Source: Lineus longissimus (taxonomy: Eukaryota; Nemertea; Pilidiophora; Heteronemertea; Lineidae). From it: DNA of 64,000 bases. Both the position numbers and the translations under genes were made by a program. Numbering within the stretch: the first letter of the stretch is position 1; each line of letters starts with the position of its first letter. The notes below the pieces were generated by a model. It ran no database searches. It was not told where the DNA came from and saw only the letters and a program-made list of their open reading frames with translations. The DNA lies in contig NC_088315.1 in the NCBI RefSeq assembly GCF_910592395.1, positions 250,501 through 314,500 of the forward strand, in the 5' to 3' direction. Shown piece after piece: positions 15,701 to 27,500 of this stretch.

Positions 15701-18700
15701 AGTTTAGGAGGGGATGGGGTTGTCGTGTTTCTTGGGCATGAGTAAGGAGGAATGATAGGTAGAGAGGGCGAGCAGGTGGGGTCTGAAATGAGAGTACTCT
15801 CTAGGCAGTGAAATAGTTGATGGAAGGTGGGTTTGGCCAAAAGATAAGGGTGGTTGATGAAGTTGTTGAGGAAGTAGATTTGGGTAAGGGATGGGGATAA
15901 GGTATACATTTGAAAATGGTTTGTATCAGGTAAATGAGTGTTCACTGGATGAAGATGGATCATTGACAGGTGGTTGGCCTTCTCATGGTGAACATTCTGA
16001 TGAAAGATCATCTGTCCAGTTCTTTCCATTGCCCTGTTGAAATCTGGTGATATACGTATGGGTAGGAAAAGAAAACTAAACGATAGGGAAAAAATATTGA
16101 CCATTTTCTCGAGACTGATGATCAGGGGTCATTCTATGGAAATTGAAAATGCTGTCATTGTCACTGCCCGTGTGGCTCCTGCTTGACAAAGTTGTCTAAA
16201 GGGTTTACTATTGAGGCCGTCTTTACCTTCCACTGATCCTGGCGGTGAGGTTGTCACTCTCACACGCCACCTATTGTTGCTTTGACCACAACCACCTAAC
16301 GTCATAGTCGCACAGGCCGTAATGTTTCCGATACACATATCTGACGACAGGCTGCAATGAGAGCTGGGGTTTTTAGAATTGATTTCAGTTTATTATCATA
16401 TAGTTAGTTGAGCAAAGTACAAAGTAAATGTCTGGTTCCTGGTGTAAGTTGGCAGACTGCATCTTTCATTAGAATGTTCACCAATAAAGATGTGTTCATC
16501 AGCAGCGTTTGTAAGATGGCCATCACATATCGGTAAGAGGAGTATCACATGTTTGACATCACAAACACTTGTTCTTCAATACGGCAAAACTTTTTACTCT
16601 GTCTTAACATTCTGAGTGATAAAAAACCCTTCAGTAATCAATTATCTATAAACTTCAACCTGTGCTATGAAATGAAATTCTGAGGTGAATGCTGTTCAAA
16701 TGCAGAACATGTGGGATTTTAACCCATGATTAGCAACTCACTCAGTCAAATGCTGTTTTTAAATTCATTGAGTCTTCATTTATAAAGTCAATGTGACCTA
16801 AACAATTATCTGGTCAAAGCTATCAAACACACAAACCTTGCAACAGCTTGTTCTCAATCACATTTGACTTGCGCAAGTGTCAATTATTGAAAACTTGTAC
16901 ACAAACACTGGGGGATTTGAGATCTTGGAAACAAAAGTGATTAACACAAATCTCACCCAAGGTGTGAAAAATGACTTTGGGCGACCACACCTTACCTCTA
17001 TAAGCAGTGTTACATTGACTTACCAGCCCATGAAAATCTATCTAGTGTAATTCGTAAAGGACACCGCGGTTGATATAATTTCTGCCAGATAATAAGCTAC
17101 TGCTGACATGTCAACACTGGTGTATCAGTGTTATAACAAGGGTCATTACGTGGAAATAGATACAATTCATTCATGTCAACGCGAGCGTCGCTGTATGAAA
17201 CCATTAGATTGATTTTCCTCGGCCCTTAAACCAGGTAGGTCAGGTAAGGTTCCAAATCGTGAGGATGTATTCTGGGAAGGAACTATCTGACCGCCCTCAT
17301 CAATCCGTATCTGACATAATAACGGAAGTTGTAATGCCAGCGTAAGTTCCGTATACTAATTATCCGATTTTCAATTCGATTTCATGGCTCTAAATGAGCT
17401 GTCAGGTAGGTTGTCTACGTCAAGAGGAGGAGCAGCAAGCAGTACGGAGCAGGTTCTCACCGCACATGCGGTCGGTGGCTAACAGGAATTTTTTTCAGTT
17501 TTTCTTCCCCCATCTTGTATCATTCAAGTCTACTGCTATAACAGAGGGACAAGTTTGAGGAAGTTGAAAGCAATTCTATGTATGTTTTTGGTCTTTCTAG
17601 GTCAGTTGCCCTCTGATCACGGGTAAAAACGTTGTTGCTGTCAACTGGGTGAAAGCCTTTGATTTAGAGGAAACACTGAATGTGGCGGGCCAAAAGAGCA
17701 AACAACGCACTGAACCTCGTTGACTAGACTGGTTGACAGTGTGGAGTGCGATGTTTACTCAATAACTTGTCCCTCTGAGTTTGTTTTCAGCCAGGTAGGT
17801 AACAGGCCAACAACAAGAAGAAGAGTATCTAACCTGAACTCGGAAACAAGTGTTCGTTATAAACTCTTGAAGGACTGACACCTTGTTTTGACCACAAAAC
17901 CAGCACAGCATCCAATGAAATGCACCTTGTGTTGTCAGTATTGGCTCCTTCTCCGCAGGACGATTCTTTGGTTCTGCACAGCAGTCCTTCAGGAGTTGAA
18001 CTTCACTTCAGGATTGTGACCTCAGTTCTTGTTTCAGATGTGAATGTGAGTATTGTTAACCCTTGACCTGCTCAGTCAAAAGATGTCAGAAAAATAGGAT
18101 ATGCAGGGTCGATATGAATTATACGAAGTCATGTCGGTTATTTGCTGACTATATGAACCGTAGAGTGGGTCTTTCTGGTACTTCACGAAAACTGAAATTC
18201 AGAGATCTCCTCATTTCAATGTGCTCATTTCAAGTTGCAAAAAGGAAGTCGAAATTACAATATCTTTGGTGAAGTGTATTCCTTTGTCAACCTGTAGTGG
18301 AGATCTGTACAGGCATGGAATGATACTGCTCATCTTTGAATGACAATATCCATGTTTATCTATTGAAAAAATACACTTGAAATAGTGTTAGACCATTGAA
18401 ATGTAGGTCAGTATGGTTTGTTGGTAAGTAACGGTCAGTCGAATTGAAATGTCATCGGTAAGTTCATCTGGCTTCTTTTGATGAAAACAGCGGTGAGCAA
18501 GGGTTGTACATTTCTCCTGGTGAGCTCATCTTGTATTGCAGGTAAAAGGTAAAGCACTAACTGTATGTATTGTGTACAGTGTTCTTGTTCGTTTCTCTCA
18601 CGACCCCTACTGTTATATTCCCTGTATCTGGTTTTAGCTGCGTATAAACATGCCGACGGCAAGAAGATTGATGGACGACGTGTGCTGGTCGATGTGGAGC

Positions 18701-19948
18701 GTGCGAGGACGGTGAAAGGTTGGAGACCAAGAAGATTAGGTAAAAAAGAGAAATCTGTCCCTGCGTTCAGGTGAAACAAGGTTTCTCTTACAAATATACC
18801 ATTATGGACTGCATGCTTGCCTCGTTATAGTGGTGGCCATGAATTGAATCTTTACTGCAGACAATCTTTAATAACACGTGTACTGGTCAAATGTTCACAC
18901 TAAGTTTCCCTGTCGGCACAGTGCTAGAGTCCGACTCATTGTTCAAAGCTGATTGCTTTTAGCGATGCCATGTCTATCCATCTCTCTGCTGCTTTCATCA
19001 TCAAAGTGTGTACTTTTCAGGAGGGGGACTAGGGAGCACAAGGAAAGGCGGACCTGATGTGAACAGTCGCTATTCTGGCCGTGATGATATGAACAGGAGC
19101 CGCTCGCGCAGCCCTGACAGGAGACGTCGTCGCAGCAGGAGTCGTGAGCGTCGCAGGAGTCGTAGCAGAGATCGTAAGAGGAGGAGTCGTAGCAGGGAGA
19201 GGACTGACAGCAGGGCTGACGGCAGACGAGGTGGTCGCGATGAGGAACGCGACGAGAGGCGTCCTCGTGGAGAGGAAGAGGATGTTGCTCCTCGTAGACG
19301 CGGCCGCGATGAAGAGGAAGGTAAGAGTTCAGTTCTAAGTAGTAGATGCCAGACTTTTAATCACATCGCAAGCTCCTCTAATGTTTCTCTTGGAGGGGAA
19401 CTTTGCCTTGCCCCAGCACCGGCCCCCAGTTCAACTAGAATGAATCACTATTGAGCGTCTCTTTAAAAGCATGTCAATTCGAGTAAAAAGACTTGCCTAC
19501 CTAGTGTCTGTGTATCATGTTAAACCGACAATGTTTTGATAACGAGTGCCACAACTTGTCCAGCAGACTGCGCCACCTTTCTCTGGCACGATCTTCTCTC
19601 ACATGATTGAATGCACCCTTGTTACTTACAGAAGCACCACGTCGTCGACGTAGAAGTCGATCCCGTGACCGTGAACGTCGTCGAAGCAGGTCGCGTGATC
19701 GTGAACGCAGGCGTCGCCGCAGTCGTTCGAGAGAGAGGAAACCACGTGGTGGTGATGAGATTGTCGCTAAGCAAGAGAAGCACTATGCTGAGGAAGGTGA
19801 ATATGGCTACGAGGATAACGGTAATGATGCTAACGGTGAGGAAGAGGGACAATATCGTGAGACAGAGATGAAGGTGGAGAAGTTCCAGGATGACTTTGAG
19901 GGTGGTGGCAAGACTGAGTATGGACAGTATGGTGAAGGTGATCATTGA
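729..19948 (+). CDS. SNRNP70: U1 snRNP 70 kDa protein, 5'-incomplete, eight exons
   Basis: U1-70K binds stem-loop I of U1 snRNA and helps the U1 snRNP recognise 5' splice sites in the nucleus. Exons read at 729-791, 1133-1187, 1521-1585, 2939-3001, 13646-13727, 18638-18739, 19021-19320 and 19632-19948; splice phases agree and give 348 residues to the TGA. The order is [14 protein letters not shown], a charged helix ([14 protein letters not shown]), [22 protein letters not shown] with RNP2 [29 protein letters not shown]1 RGYAFIEY, then [20 protein letters not shown] and [10 protein letters not shown]. This is the diagnostic U1-70K RRM plus its C-terminal extension. An RS/RD-rich tail (exons 7-8) and an acidic Tyr/Gly end follow. 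About 50 N-terminal residues known from the family are absent and should lie left of the window. The RRM is split by a 10.6-kb intron (3002-13645) and followed by a 4.9-kb one (13728-18637). Confidence 0.95.
3002..13645 (+). other. 10.6-kb SNRNP70 intron inside the RRM
   Basis: Donor GTAAGC at 3002 and acceptor TTTCAG ending at 13645 join GPIKT to [17 protein letters not shown]. Apart from a 49-bp minisatellite at 9561-10135 I recognise no gene, tRNA or transposon. Short open frames are scattered over it on both strands, but none resembles a known family. Confidence 0.8.
9561..10135. repeat. 49-bp minisatellite, about 12 copies
   Basis: The unit begins GGCAATGCCTTCATGTAGCT and recurs every 49 bp from 9561. 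Copies are nearly identical, differing mainly at one A/G site (TTCATG versus TTCGTG). The last unit has diverged (GTGACCCATTTCC). It lies in the large SNRNP70 intron. Such homogeneity implies recent expansion or ongoing unequal exchange. Confidence 0.97.
13728..18637 (+). other. 4.9-kb SNRNP70 intron
   Basis: It runs from donor GTAAGT at 13728 to acceptor GTTTTAG ending at 18637. No coding sequence, repeat array or RNA gene is recognisable. Vertebrate SNRNP70 carries a regulated alternative exon near the RRM, but I could not identify an equivalent here by eye. Confidence 0.7.
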
Positions 19949-20931
19949 GGTGTGACTGGAGCCTGGCACACAAGCAACCAGATGGAGAGTGACAGACAAC
20001 CTGGAAATAGACAACTCAAAGTTGACCTGATCTGTTCCTGTCGCCTTCTCATTCTCCAGTGTGTTCTGTAGTTCAGTGTGTCTTTGGTTAAGGTGAGAGT
20101 GGTCACTTGACAAGGATAGTCGAGGAAACTTCTCAGCAACCTTTGTGTGAGACATGTGTTGATGTACATTACAGGCCAGGGAATTGTATTTCTCTTGTCT
20201 CTGCTTCTGGCATTTGATAAAGTAACTCACTAGATCATGTGGCCTTCTCTTACCGCAATTCTTGTAAGACTTGCAATGATGTGTTCAATGTTAGTGCCGA
20301 TTGGCGCAGCATGTAGGAAATCATGTGTGCACCGGTTTGATCATTATGACCCGTCAAATTACACATTACGTTTTGGAACTCATACGAATAGCTTGCAAAC
20401 TGAGGTCGGTTATCTCCCTGCCATCATCCAGAACATCGGCATCATGGTAGGTGAGTAACAGGAGCCTTGGTACAAGGCATTGGCAAGTATGTCTGATGGT
20501 GGTTGGGGAAACCTGCTGAGTGACATGTGGTGAAGGTCAGTGTATAACCAATGTTGAAAATCTACAATGGTGGATGTTTGATAGATTTGACTTGGCAGTT
20601 TTATCTCGCTTACAATCATGTGTCACTTTTCATTGCTTCTTTACCTCTTTTATGCTCACTATTATGAGGTACTTCTAGATGTCTCCACAGTATGTTTTTC
20701 ATTGCCATCTCATATTGTGTGGGGAGTTACAGAAGCAGTAAACTCTTTTCTCTTACTGAGCCTAGTGGGTCATACTTCTCTCCAAGACAAGCACATAAGT
20801 ACTTAGCCTGTGTATGCGTATAGTAGTGAAGGACATTCAACATTCCTGTATACACCCTTATCATAACCTTCAACGTAGAACATGAGGCTGTTTCGATAGA
20901 GCCTGCACAGTAAATGTGCCATCCGGGTCAT

Positions 20932-20975
20932 CAAAAACTCATTGCTTCAAAGTACTTTGAAGTAATGAGTTTTTG
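20932..20975. repeat. 44-nt near-perfect palindrome
   Basis: The left half is CAAAAACTCATTGCTTCAAA plus GT, and the right half is its reverse complement except for one position. There is no spacer, so the RNA would form a 20-bp-plus hairpin with only a minimal loop. It lies inside the presumed SNRNP70 3' UTR. The missing loop argues against a microRNA precursor. Confidence 0.9.
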
Positions 20976-21548
20976 GTGTCATGCTGATGGGTGATGGAAG
21001 TAGGATTAGGTGTCTCAGTGTTGATCGCCACAGGTGGATTGGTGGAACTCCAAGCACCAGGTTTTATGATATCGGTTATTGACAGTGCTATGGAATTCAG
21101 TCTTTATAAAATGATGGCACTGTGTTTGCTGCCTATTGATGAAGCCAAATGTTTATGCTTGTAAATATCATGAAAAATGTGCAAAAAGAGTTGTGTGCAT
21201 TCGGTTATGGAAAGTGTTTTGTCTTGTGTCCTGTAAATCAATTCTCAAACTCATCTCGTTAATTTGCTCACAGATTGAAATGCTCTGACTGCATTCTTCT
21301 CAAAGTTTTAAATTGTACAGAAACCAAGTTTTAAATGAAGCGAGTTCTCCGGGTTCTGTTAACTTAGCAAATACTTTCAAACCCGCCCTGGTTGTGTGGA
21401 TAGGAAGTCAGTAATGAATTTAAAAGGTTATTTAGCTCACCTCCTGGTAACATTTACTGTCTTAGTGATCAGGTTGGGTATATGAGAATGTATGCACGTT
21501 GTAACCTTAGTAACATCATGTTCTCTCTGCTCGGATTTATAAGAAAAC

Positions 21549-21554
21549 AATAAA
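21549..21554 (+). promoter_or_regulatory. polyadenylation signal of SNRNP70
   Basis: An AATAAA hexamer, followed about 20-40 nt later by T-rich sequence (TTTTGATTTG TTATTGTCTTG). It is the first AATAAA I see in a suitable place after the SNRNP70 stop. Confidence 0.55.
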
Positions 21555-21761
21555 ATCATCAACCCAAACTTTTGATTTGTTATTGTCTTGTTTGATTTTT
21601 GATTGCCTTCAGCCTCACACCGCGATAATGGTTGCTTCCAATATTCTGAGAACTATCCTTCTACGTTATTTCCTCCTGCTCAGTCTAATGCAGGAGGTCG
21701 TGATATCATGAATAAGTGCCCGTCTTCAAGAACATAGTGAGATATGAGCTTGTCCAAAAGT

Positions 21762-22357
21762 GGTAGGTTGTGACGTAGGAGAAGAGACGGCCAGGTTGTG
21801 CCTGTCTTCAGAAGTGGAGTGAGATGTTGGCTCCTACCTGGTCAGTAGGCCCTGGTGGAAGAGACGGCCAGGTTGTGCCTGTCTTCAGAAGTGAAGTGAG
21901 ATGTTGGCACTACCTGGGCAGTAGGCCCTGCTTGAAGAGATGGCCAGGTTGTTCCTGTCTTCACAAGTGGAGTGAGATTTTGGCTCCTACCTGGGCAGTA
22001 GGCCCTGGTGGAAGAGACGGCCAGGTTGTTCCTGTCTTCACAAGTGGAGTGAGATGTTGGCTCCTACCTGGACAGTAGGCCCTGGTGGAAGAGGCGGCCA
22101 GGTTGTTCCTGTCTTCACAAGTGGAGTGAGATGTTGGCACTACCTGGGCAGTAGGCCCTGGTGGAAGAGACGGCCAGGTTGTTCCTGTCTTCACAAGTGG
22201 AGTGAGATGTTGGCACTACCTGGGCAGTAGGCCCTGGTGGAAGAGACGGCCAGGTTGTTCCTGTCTTCACAAGTGGAGTGAGATGTTGGCTCCTACCTGG
22301 GCAGTAGGCCCTTGTGGAAGAGACGGCCAGGTTGTTCCTGTCTTCAAAAGCAGGGCC
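21762..22357. repeat. 76/77-bp minisatellite, about 7.5 copies
   Basis: The unit contains GAGACGGCCAGGTTGTTCCT, then CACAAGTGGAGTGAGATGTTGG and CAGTAGGCCCTGGTGGAA. Copies alternate between 76 and 77 bp because of a CTCC/CAC variant (GGCTCCTACC versus GGCACTACC). The array sits between SNRNP70 and TSSC4. It creates several overlapping open frames that I do not regard as genes. Confidence 0.97.
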
Positions 22358-22720
22358 TCGTTCCTTCCTTTTGGCCTGGTCACATTATAGGTTCAGTAGG
22401 TTTCAAAACAAGAACGTTCGAGGATTGCTCCGAAGTAATCCTTGCTATCGAGCTCATTCATTGGTCTGCTTTGAGATGGATTATCAGGTTTGGATCTGCT
22501 GGTGCTGCCCTTGGCTCTGGGTGCAACAGCATTTTTTATCTCGCCAGGTCTGGTTGTGACAGCATCTGCAATCTCATTTGTGTAACTTTATCTTGCCTGC
22601 CTCGCTGCTACCAATATTGTCTCTTTAAGGTGGCGTTTTGTATACATGTCTCTGTGATGAGGCACAGTTGGAAAACAAATGAAAAGAATAAACCATTATG
22701 ATTACAAAGACCAGTTCACC
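22358..22720. other. intergenic, nothing recognised
   Basis: This is the stretch between the 76-bp minisatellite and the TSSC4 3' end. A plus-strand frame of about 129 codons runs out of the repeat into it, but it has no recognisable domain. An AATAAA at 22687-22692 could serve a plus-strand transcript. Confidence 0.5.
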
Positions 22721-22726
22721 TTTATT
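22721..22726 (-). promoter_or_regulatory. polyadenylation signal of TSSC4
   Basis: TTTATT on the plus strand is AATAAA on the minus strand, 411 bp beyond the TSSC4 stop codon. The implied 3' UTR spans 22700-23137. Confidence 0.5.
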
Positions 22727-23137
22727 AAAAAGAATTCTTCAGTAGAAATTGTAGTAACAGCAGGTTCACGGTTACATTAGACCTTTTGTAATAACACTGA
22801 AATAAGGGAGACAACATGACTTAAAGTATCAGTGATTTTTACATTAGCAGATGCAATCTTGACAGTAGAGGTGCTGATTTTGTTCCTTGTTTGAATTTTT
22901 TAAATTTCAGCACTGGAGCGAGTTTGTAGCAGAGGTTTATGTGAAGAGGACATCCGATCCCAAGCATGATGTGACATTGTCTTCGCCTCGAAAGTGCTGT
23001 TCTCTAATATTCAAGACCTTTCATCTCTTGATGAGAAGTGACCGAATACTGGACTGTTCAGTAGAAGGAGATGGACAAGCAAGTTCCTGATCAAATTGGC
23101 TCCGACATATAATGATGAAAAGTGTCCTCAGATTGTG

Positions 23138-24100
23138 CTAATTGTCTTCCTCCTCCGTATGCCGTTTCCGGACATGATGTTTCCCCTTTCCCTTGGCACT
23201 CTTAAACACAATGCCATCTGCCATCTCCAAGGTGTCAGCTTTTGGCAGTTCTTTTGTATCAGCCTCCACATCTTTTATGTGATCGAGCTGGACTGTTTCA
23301 GCTGAAGCCGTTGCCGCTTTCGAACTCGCCCAGCTTGGCTTGGGTTTTGGTTTCTTAACCTTTTCACCGATGACGTATTCTGGCATTAGTATCTTGCCCT
23401 GACTAGGTGGCACTGGCACCACCTGGGAGGACCCAAACGTAGAATCAGCATCCCCAGAAGCTGAGCTCCCTGCTGCAGCAGGAGCATCCTTTTTGTCAGG
23501 ACGTTTGAACACAATATGATGCAAGTTCTCAGACATGTCAAACTCCTCAACGTCCATCGATTCACTTTCTTTCCGATCCTTTAGTTCATTTAGAAAATCA
23601 AGCGCCGTCTTTGAATTGGTTTTATCAGACATATCGTTCGAGCTTACAGAAGTTAGATCGTATCTGCACCATTTACCGGGTTCGGTACGGAATCCTGGCA
23701 CATTACTTCTCCCTCTGCCCCCACGTCCGCAGGACGCTGGGTGGGGACGTTTGAACCCACGTCCCCTGTCTCTTGCCTTTTCCTGCCCAGAGAAAGGCGG
23801 AGAAGATCTACCAAAGGGTTGATCTAACGAGCGTCTGTTAGACTGTGAATCAGACACTTTATCCTCCATGTCTGGGTCACTCTTCCATAGAGAACGCTCC
23901 TCATTGAAGTCACTGTGCCTAACATGCTGAACATGTTTGTCCTCAAGTGATGCGAGTGAACCAAACACAGAAGATGTTCTGTTTGTGAACTGACAATCGT
24001 CAGCATTCAAGGCAAAGTTTCTTGGCGTGGGATCATCTGGATGAGACTTTGAGTTTGAATCTGGATCTGCTGACCTTTTTGTTTGTGCTGGTGCAGGCAT
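23138..24100 (-). CDS. TSSC4: TSSC4 homologue (U5 snRNP assembly factor)
   Basis: A single-exon 320-residue reading frame; human TSSC4 is 329. TSSC4 is a largely disordered nuclear protein that, in human cells, aids U5 and tri-snRNP assembly. Family blocks occur in the expected order: RTSSVFGSL (41-49; the vertebrate counterpart has SIFDCLE), GFKRP (115-119), VPGF then W144 and Y147 (GKWCRYDLTSV; human WTKYSLEDV), TALDFLNEL (165-173; human TALAFL) and IVFKRP (196-201). A basic GKGKHHVRKR end precedes an acidic tail. The start was chosen because it is the first ATG of an otherwise open frame. The gene is intronless and convergent with SNRNP70. The similarity is motif-level because this family diverges quickly. 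Confidence 0.85.
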   Translation of the reverse strand: MPAPAQTKRSADPDSNSKSHPDDPTPRNFALNADDCQFTNRTSSVFGSLASLEDKHVQHVRHSDFNEERSLWKSDPDMEDKVSDSQSNRRSLDQPFGRSSPPFSGQEKARDRGRGFKRPHPASCGRGGRGRSNVPGFRTEPGKWCRYDLTSVSSNDMSDKTNSKTALDFLNELKDRKESESMDVEEFDMSENLHHIVFKRPDKKDAPAAAGSSASGDADSTFGSSQVVPVPPSQGKILMPEYVIGEKVKKPKPKPSWASSKAATASAETVQLDHIKDVEADTKELPKADTLEMADGIVFKSAKGKGKHHVRKRHTEEEDN

Positions 24101-24521
24101 CGTTCTTCACTCGATTTGTGGTTCCTCACTATCAGTGTCCATGCAGTCTCACGGACGGCTTGTCATCTTGTTATCACTTCTAATATTATAGTAATATTTC
24201 CCCTTGACAATTATGTAGTATCAACGAAGTATGTATGCTGGCACCGTATGCAGTACGTACATGCATCGCAAGATGGCGTGGTGGAAATGTTCTTGCTTTC
24301 TGTAACAATGCTCATATCTTTGTACTCTGCAATATACTGCACCAATTCAAACGATGTTGATAAAAAATCTCTAATCATGCCATTAGTGTTTAAAGAAGTT
24401 GTGAAATATCTATTTTGGGTGCGAAACCTGTGTCTGATCCATTTGTTACATCTGGCAGTTAGCAATCTAATTTCTGCCCTCCGCAAACGGAAGAGGCTAG
24501 AGAAGCAGGTCCAAGAGGGAA
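24101..24521. other. TSSC4 upstream region
   Basis: This is the presumed promoter and 5' UTR of TSSC4, bounded on the right by the foldback element. A 154-codon plus-strand frame overlaps the region (24083-24547), but it looks like chance: odd composition, no domain, and its end lies inside the repeat arm. Confidence 0.45.
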
Positions 24522-24569
24522 TCTATGGGCGGTTATTTCCGCATTGAATGATGTCCTAAAACGCGTCTT

Positions 24570-27500
24570 AATATGTAAAGTCAAGGACTTAGTGAGCCCC
24601 CCTTTAGGTCGGGGGAGCTCCCCCGAACCCCCCTACGAGCATATGTTAAGTGCAAGCTCTAACAACTACAGCTGTTACAATGGGGGGACACCCCCAAACC
24701 CCCCTCCGTCGACATAGGTTTTTACCAGTGCGTTGGGGGGAAGCTCCCCCCAAACCCCCCCCCGTGGACAGTCAACTGGCCCTTCTGTGTCATACTGCTG
24801 GAGGGGGGGGGGGGGGGTGCGATGGGACCATCCATATAGTTCCTTCCGACACATTTTTGTTTTGGTAATGTAATACATTGTGATTGTCCTTATTCACGGG
24901 AATCGGGCGTTTCCAGTGATATACGACACTTAAATGGATTGTCCTCATGCATTCACTTTGGAAACGCATTTTAAAATAGATGTTACGTCCTGTTAATGGG
25001 GCACGTCATCATCGCGTACATTTGGGAAAAACTCCCTAACGAGACCGGAGCAGCCGGCTGAAAGTAGTTTAATTATTGGCCGCTAGGGTGCAGAATGTAC
25101 GCCGCTCACCCGAATTTTTCACGCAACTATAGCTGAATAGAGCTAGTTCTAGTTTGTGATTCAATTTGATACTTCAGATTTGGGCAGTAGACCAATATAA
25201 CTTAGTCGTCAGTGTGGTTTTAAGCAGGGAAAACGTATTTGTTTTTCTTAAAGTGCCTTTTTTGGACGGGTGTGTGCGATTGTTTTGTTTATGTCACGTG
25301 ACCTCGACCATGTCGACACAAAATTGATATAAAACCACCTTTTCTGTCATTATTTATGACGGATATTTCTCTAATAAAAATATCAATGTAATTGGCCAAT
25401 TTCTTAGGCATATGTAGCGAATTCCCATGAAGATTTAAATTAGATGTTCTCGTAACCTGTTACAACAGGTCTGATTTATAATTCAGCGCTACAACTGGTC
25501 TGATTTATTTATTCAGCGCCATTTTGAAAACCAAAAAAAATTGTTTGTTGGATATACAATAATTACTCTCTTTATTTCACTTCATTTACATTATATACTC
25601 CCGCACACACGTGTATCTTAAGAGCCCCTCCTAAGAGGGGGGCTTAATATGTAAAGTCAAGGACTTAGTGAGCCCCCCTTTAGGTCGGGGGAGCTCGCCC
25701 CCCTTTAGGTCGGGGGAGCTCGCCCGAACCCCCCTACGAGCATATGTTAAGTGCAAGCTCTAACAACTACAGCTATTACAATGGGGGGACACCCCCCAAA
25801 CCCCCTCCGTCGACATAGGTTTTTACCAGTGCGTTGGGGGGGGGGAAGCTCCCCCACCCCCCCCCCCCCCCCGGTGGACAGTCAACTAGCCCTTCTGTGT
25901 CATACTGCTGGAGAGGGGGGCTGCGATGGGACCATCCATATAGTAATTATAGTTCCTTCCGACACATTTTTGTTTTGGTAATGTAATACATTGTGATTGC
26001 CTTATTCACGGGAATCGGGCGTTTCCAGTAATATACGACACTTAAATGGATTGTCCTCATGCATTCACTTTGGAAACGCATTTTAAAATAGATGTTACGT
26101 CCTGTTTTATGGGGCACGTCATCATCGCGTACATTTGGGAAAAACTCCCTAACGAGACCGGAGCAGACGGCTGAAAGTAGTTTATTTATTGGCCGCTAGG
26201 GTTCAGAATGTCGCTCACCCGAATTTTTCACGCAACTTTTGCTAAATAGAGCTAGTTCTAGTTTGTAATTCATTTTGATACTTCAGATTTGGGTAGTAGA
26301 CTAAAATAACTTAGTCGTCAGTGTGGTTTTATGCAGGAAAAACGTATTTGTTTTTCTTAAAGTGCCTTTTTGGACGGGTGTGTGCGATTGTTTTGTTTAT
26401 GTCACGTGACCTCGACCATGTCGACACAAAATTGAAATAAACCACCCTTTTCTGTCATTATTTAGGACGGATATTTCTCTAATAAAAATATTAATATAAT
26501 TGGCCAATTTCTTAGGCATATGTAGCGAATTCCCATGAAGATTTAAATTAGATGTTCTCGTAACCTGTTACAACTGGTCTGATTTATAATTCAGCGCTAC
26601 AACTGGTCTGATTTATTTATTCAGCGCCATTTTGAAAAACCAAAAAAAAATGTTTGTTGGATATACAATATTTACTCTCTTTATTTCACTTCATTTACAT
26701 TATATACTCCCGCACACACGTGTATCTTAAGAGCCCCTCCTAAAGGGGGTCTTAATATGTAAAGTCAAGGACTTAGTGAGCCCCCCTTTAGGTCGGGGGA
26801 GCTCCCCCGAACCCCCCTACGAGCATATGTTAAGTGCAAGCTCTAACAACTACAGCTGTTACAATGGGGGGACACCCCCCAAACCCCCCTCCGTCGACAT
26901 AGGTTTTTACCAGTGCGTTGGGGGGAAGCTCCCCCCAAACCCCCCCGGTGGACAGTCAACTAGCCCTTCTGTGTCATACTGCTGGAGGGGGGGGGTGCGA
27001 TGGGACCATCCATATAGTAATTATAGTTCCTTCCGACACATTTTTGTTTTGGTAATGTAATACATTGTGATTGTCCTTATTCACGGGAATCGGGCGTTTC
27101 CAGTGATATACGACACTTAAATGGATTGTCCTCATGCATTCACTTTGGAAACGCATTTTAAAATAGACGTTACGTCCTGTTAATGGGGCACGTCATCATC
27201 GCGTACATTTGGGAAAAACTCCCTAACGAGACCGGAGCAGCCGGCTGAAAGTAGTTTAATTATTGGCCGCTAGGGTGCAGAATGTACGCCGCTCACCCGA
27301 ATTTTTCACGCAACTATAGCTGAATAGAGCTAGTTCTAGTTTGTGATTCAATTTGATACTTCAGATTTGGGCAGTAGACCAATATAACTTAGTCGTCAGT
27401 GTGGTTTTAAGCAGGGAAAACGTATTTGTTTTTCTTAAAGTGCCTTTTTTGGACGGGTGTGTGCGATTGTTTTGTTTATGTCACGTGACCTCGACCATGT

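Larger units (their letters stand above)
19949..21570 (+). other. SNRNP70 3' UTR
   Basis: About 1.6 kb separate the TGA (19946-19948) from the first convincing polyadenylation signal at 21549-21554. No open frame here resembles a protein. A 44-nt near-perfect palindrome lies at 20932-20975. Confidence 0.6.

Noticed and set aside
15646-16104. 152-codon minus-strand frame in an SNRNP70 intron
   Set aside because: Low-complexity Pro/His/Ser/Thr composition, no family resemblance, antisense in an intron.
20932-20975. microRNA precursor
   Set aside because: No terminal loop or flanking lower stem; the arms meet directly.
21824-22390. Trp/Cys/Gly-rich frames in the 76-bp repeat
   Set aside because: Overlapping frames on both strands, broken by 76/77-bp variation.
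24083-24547. 154-codon plus-strand frame opposite the TSSC4 start
   Set aside because: It overlaps the start of TSSC4, has no domain, and its end is supplied by a transposon arm.
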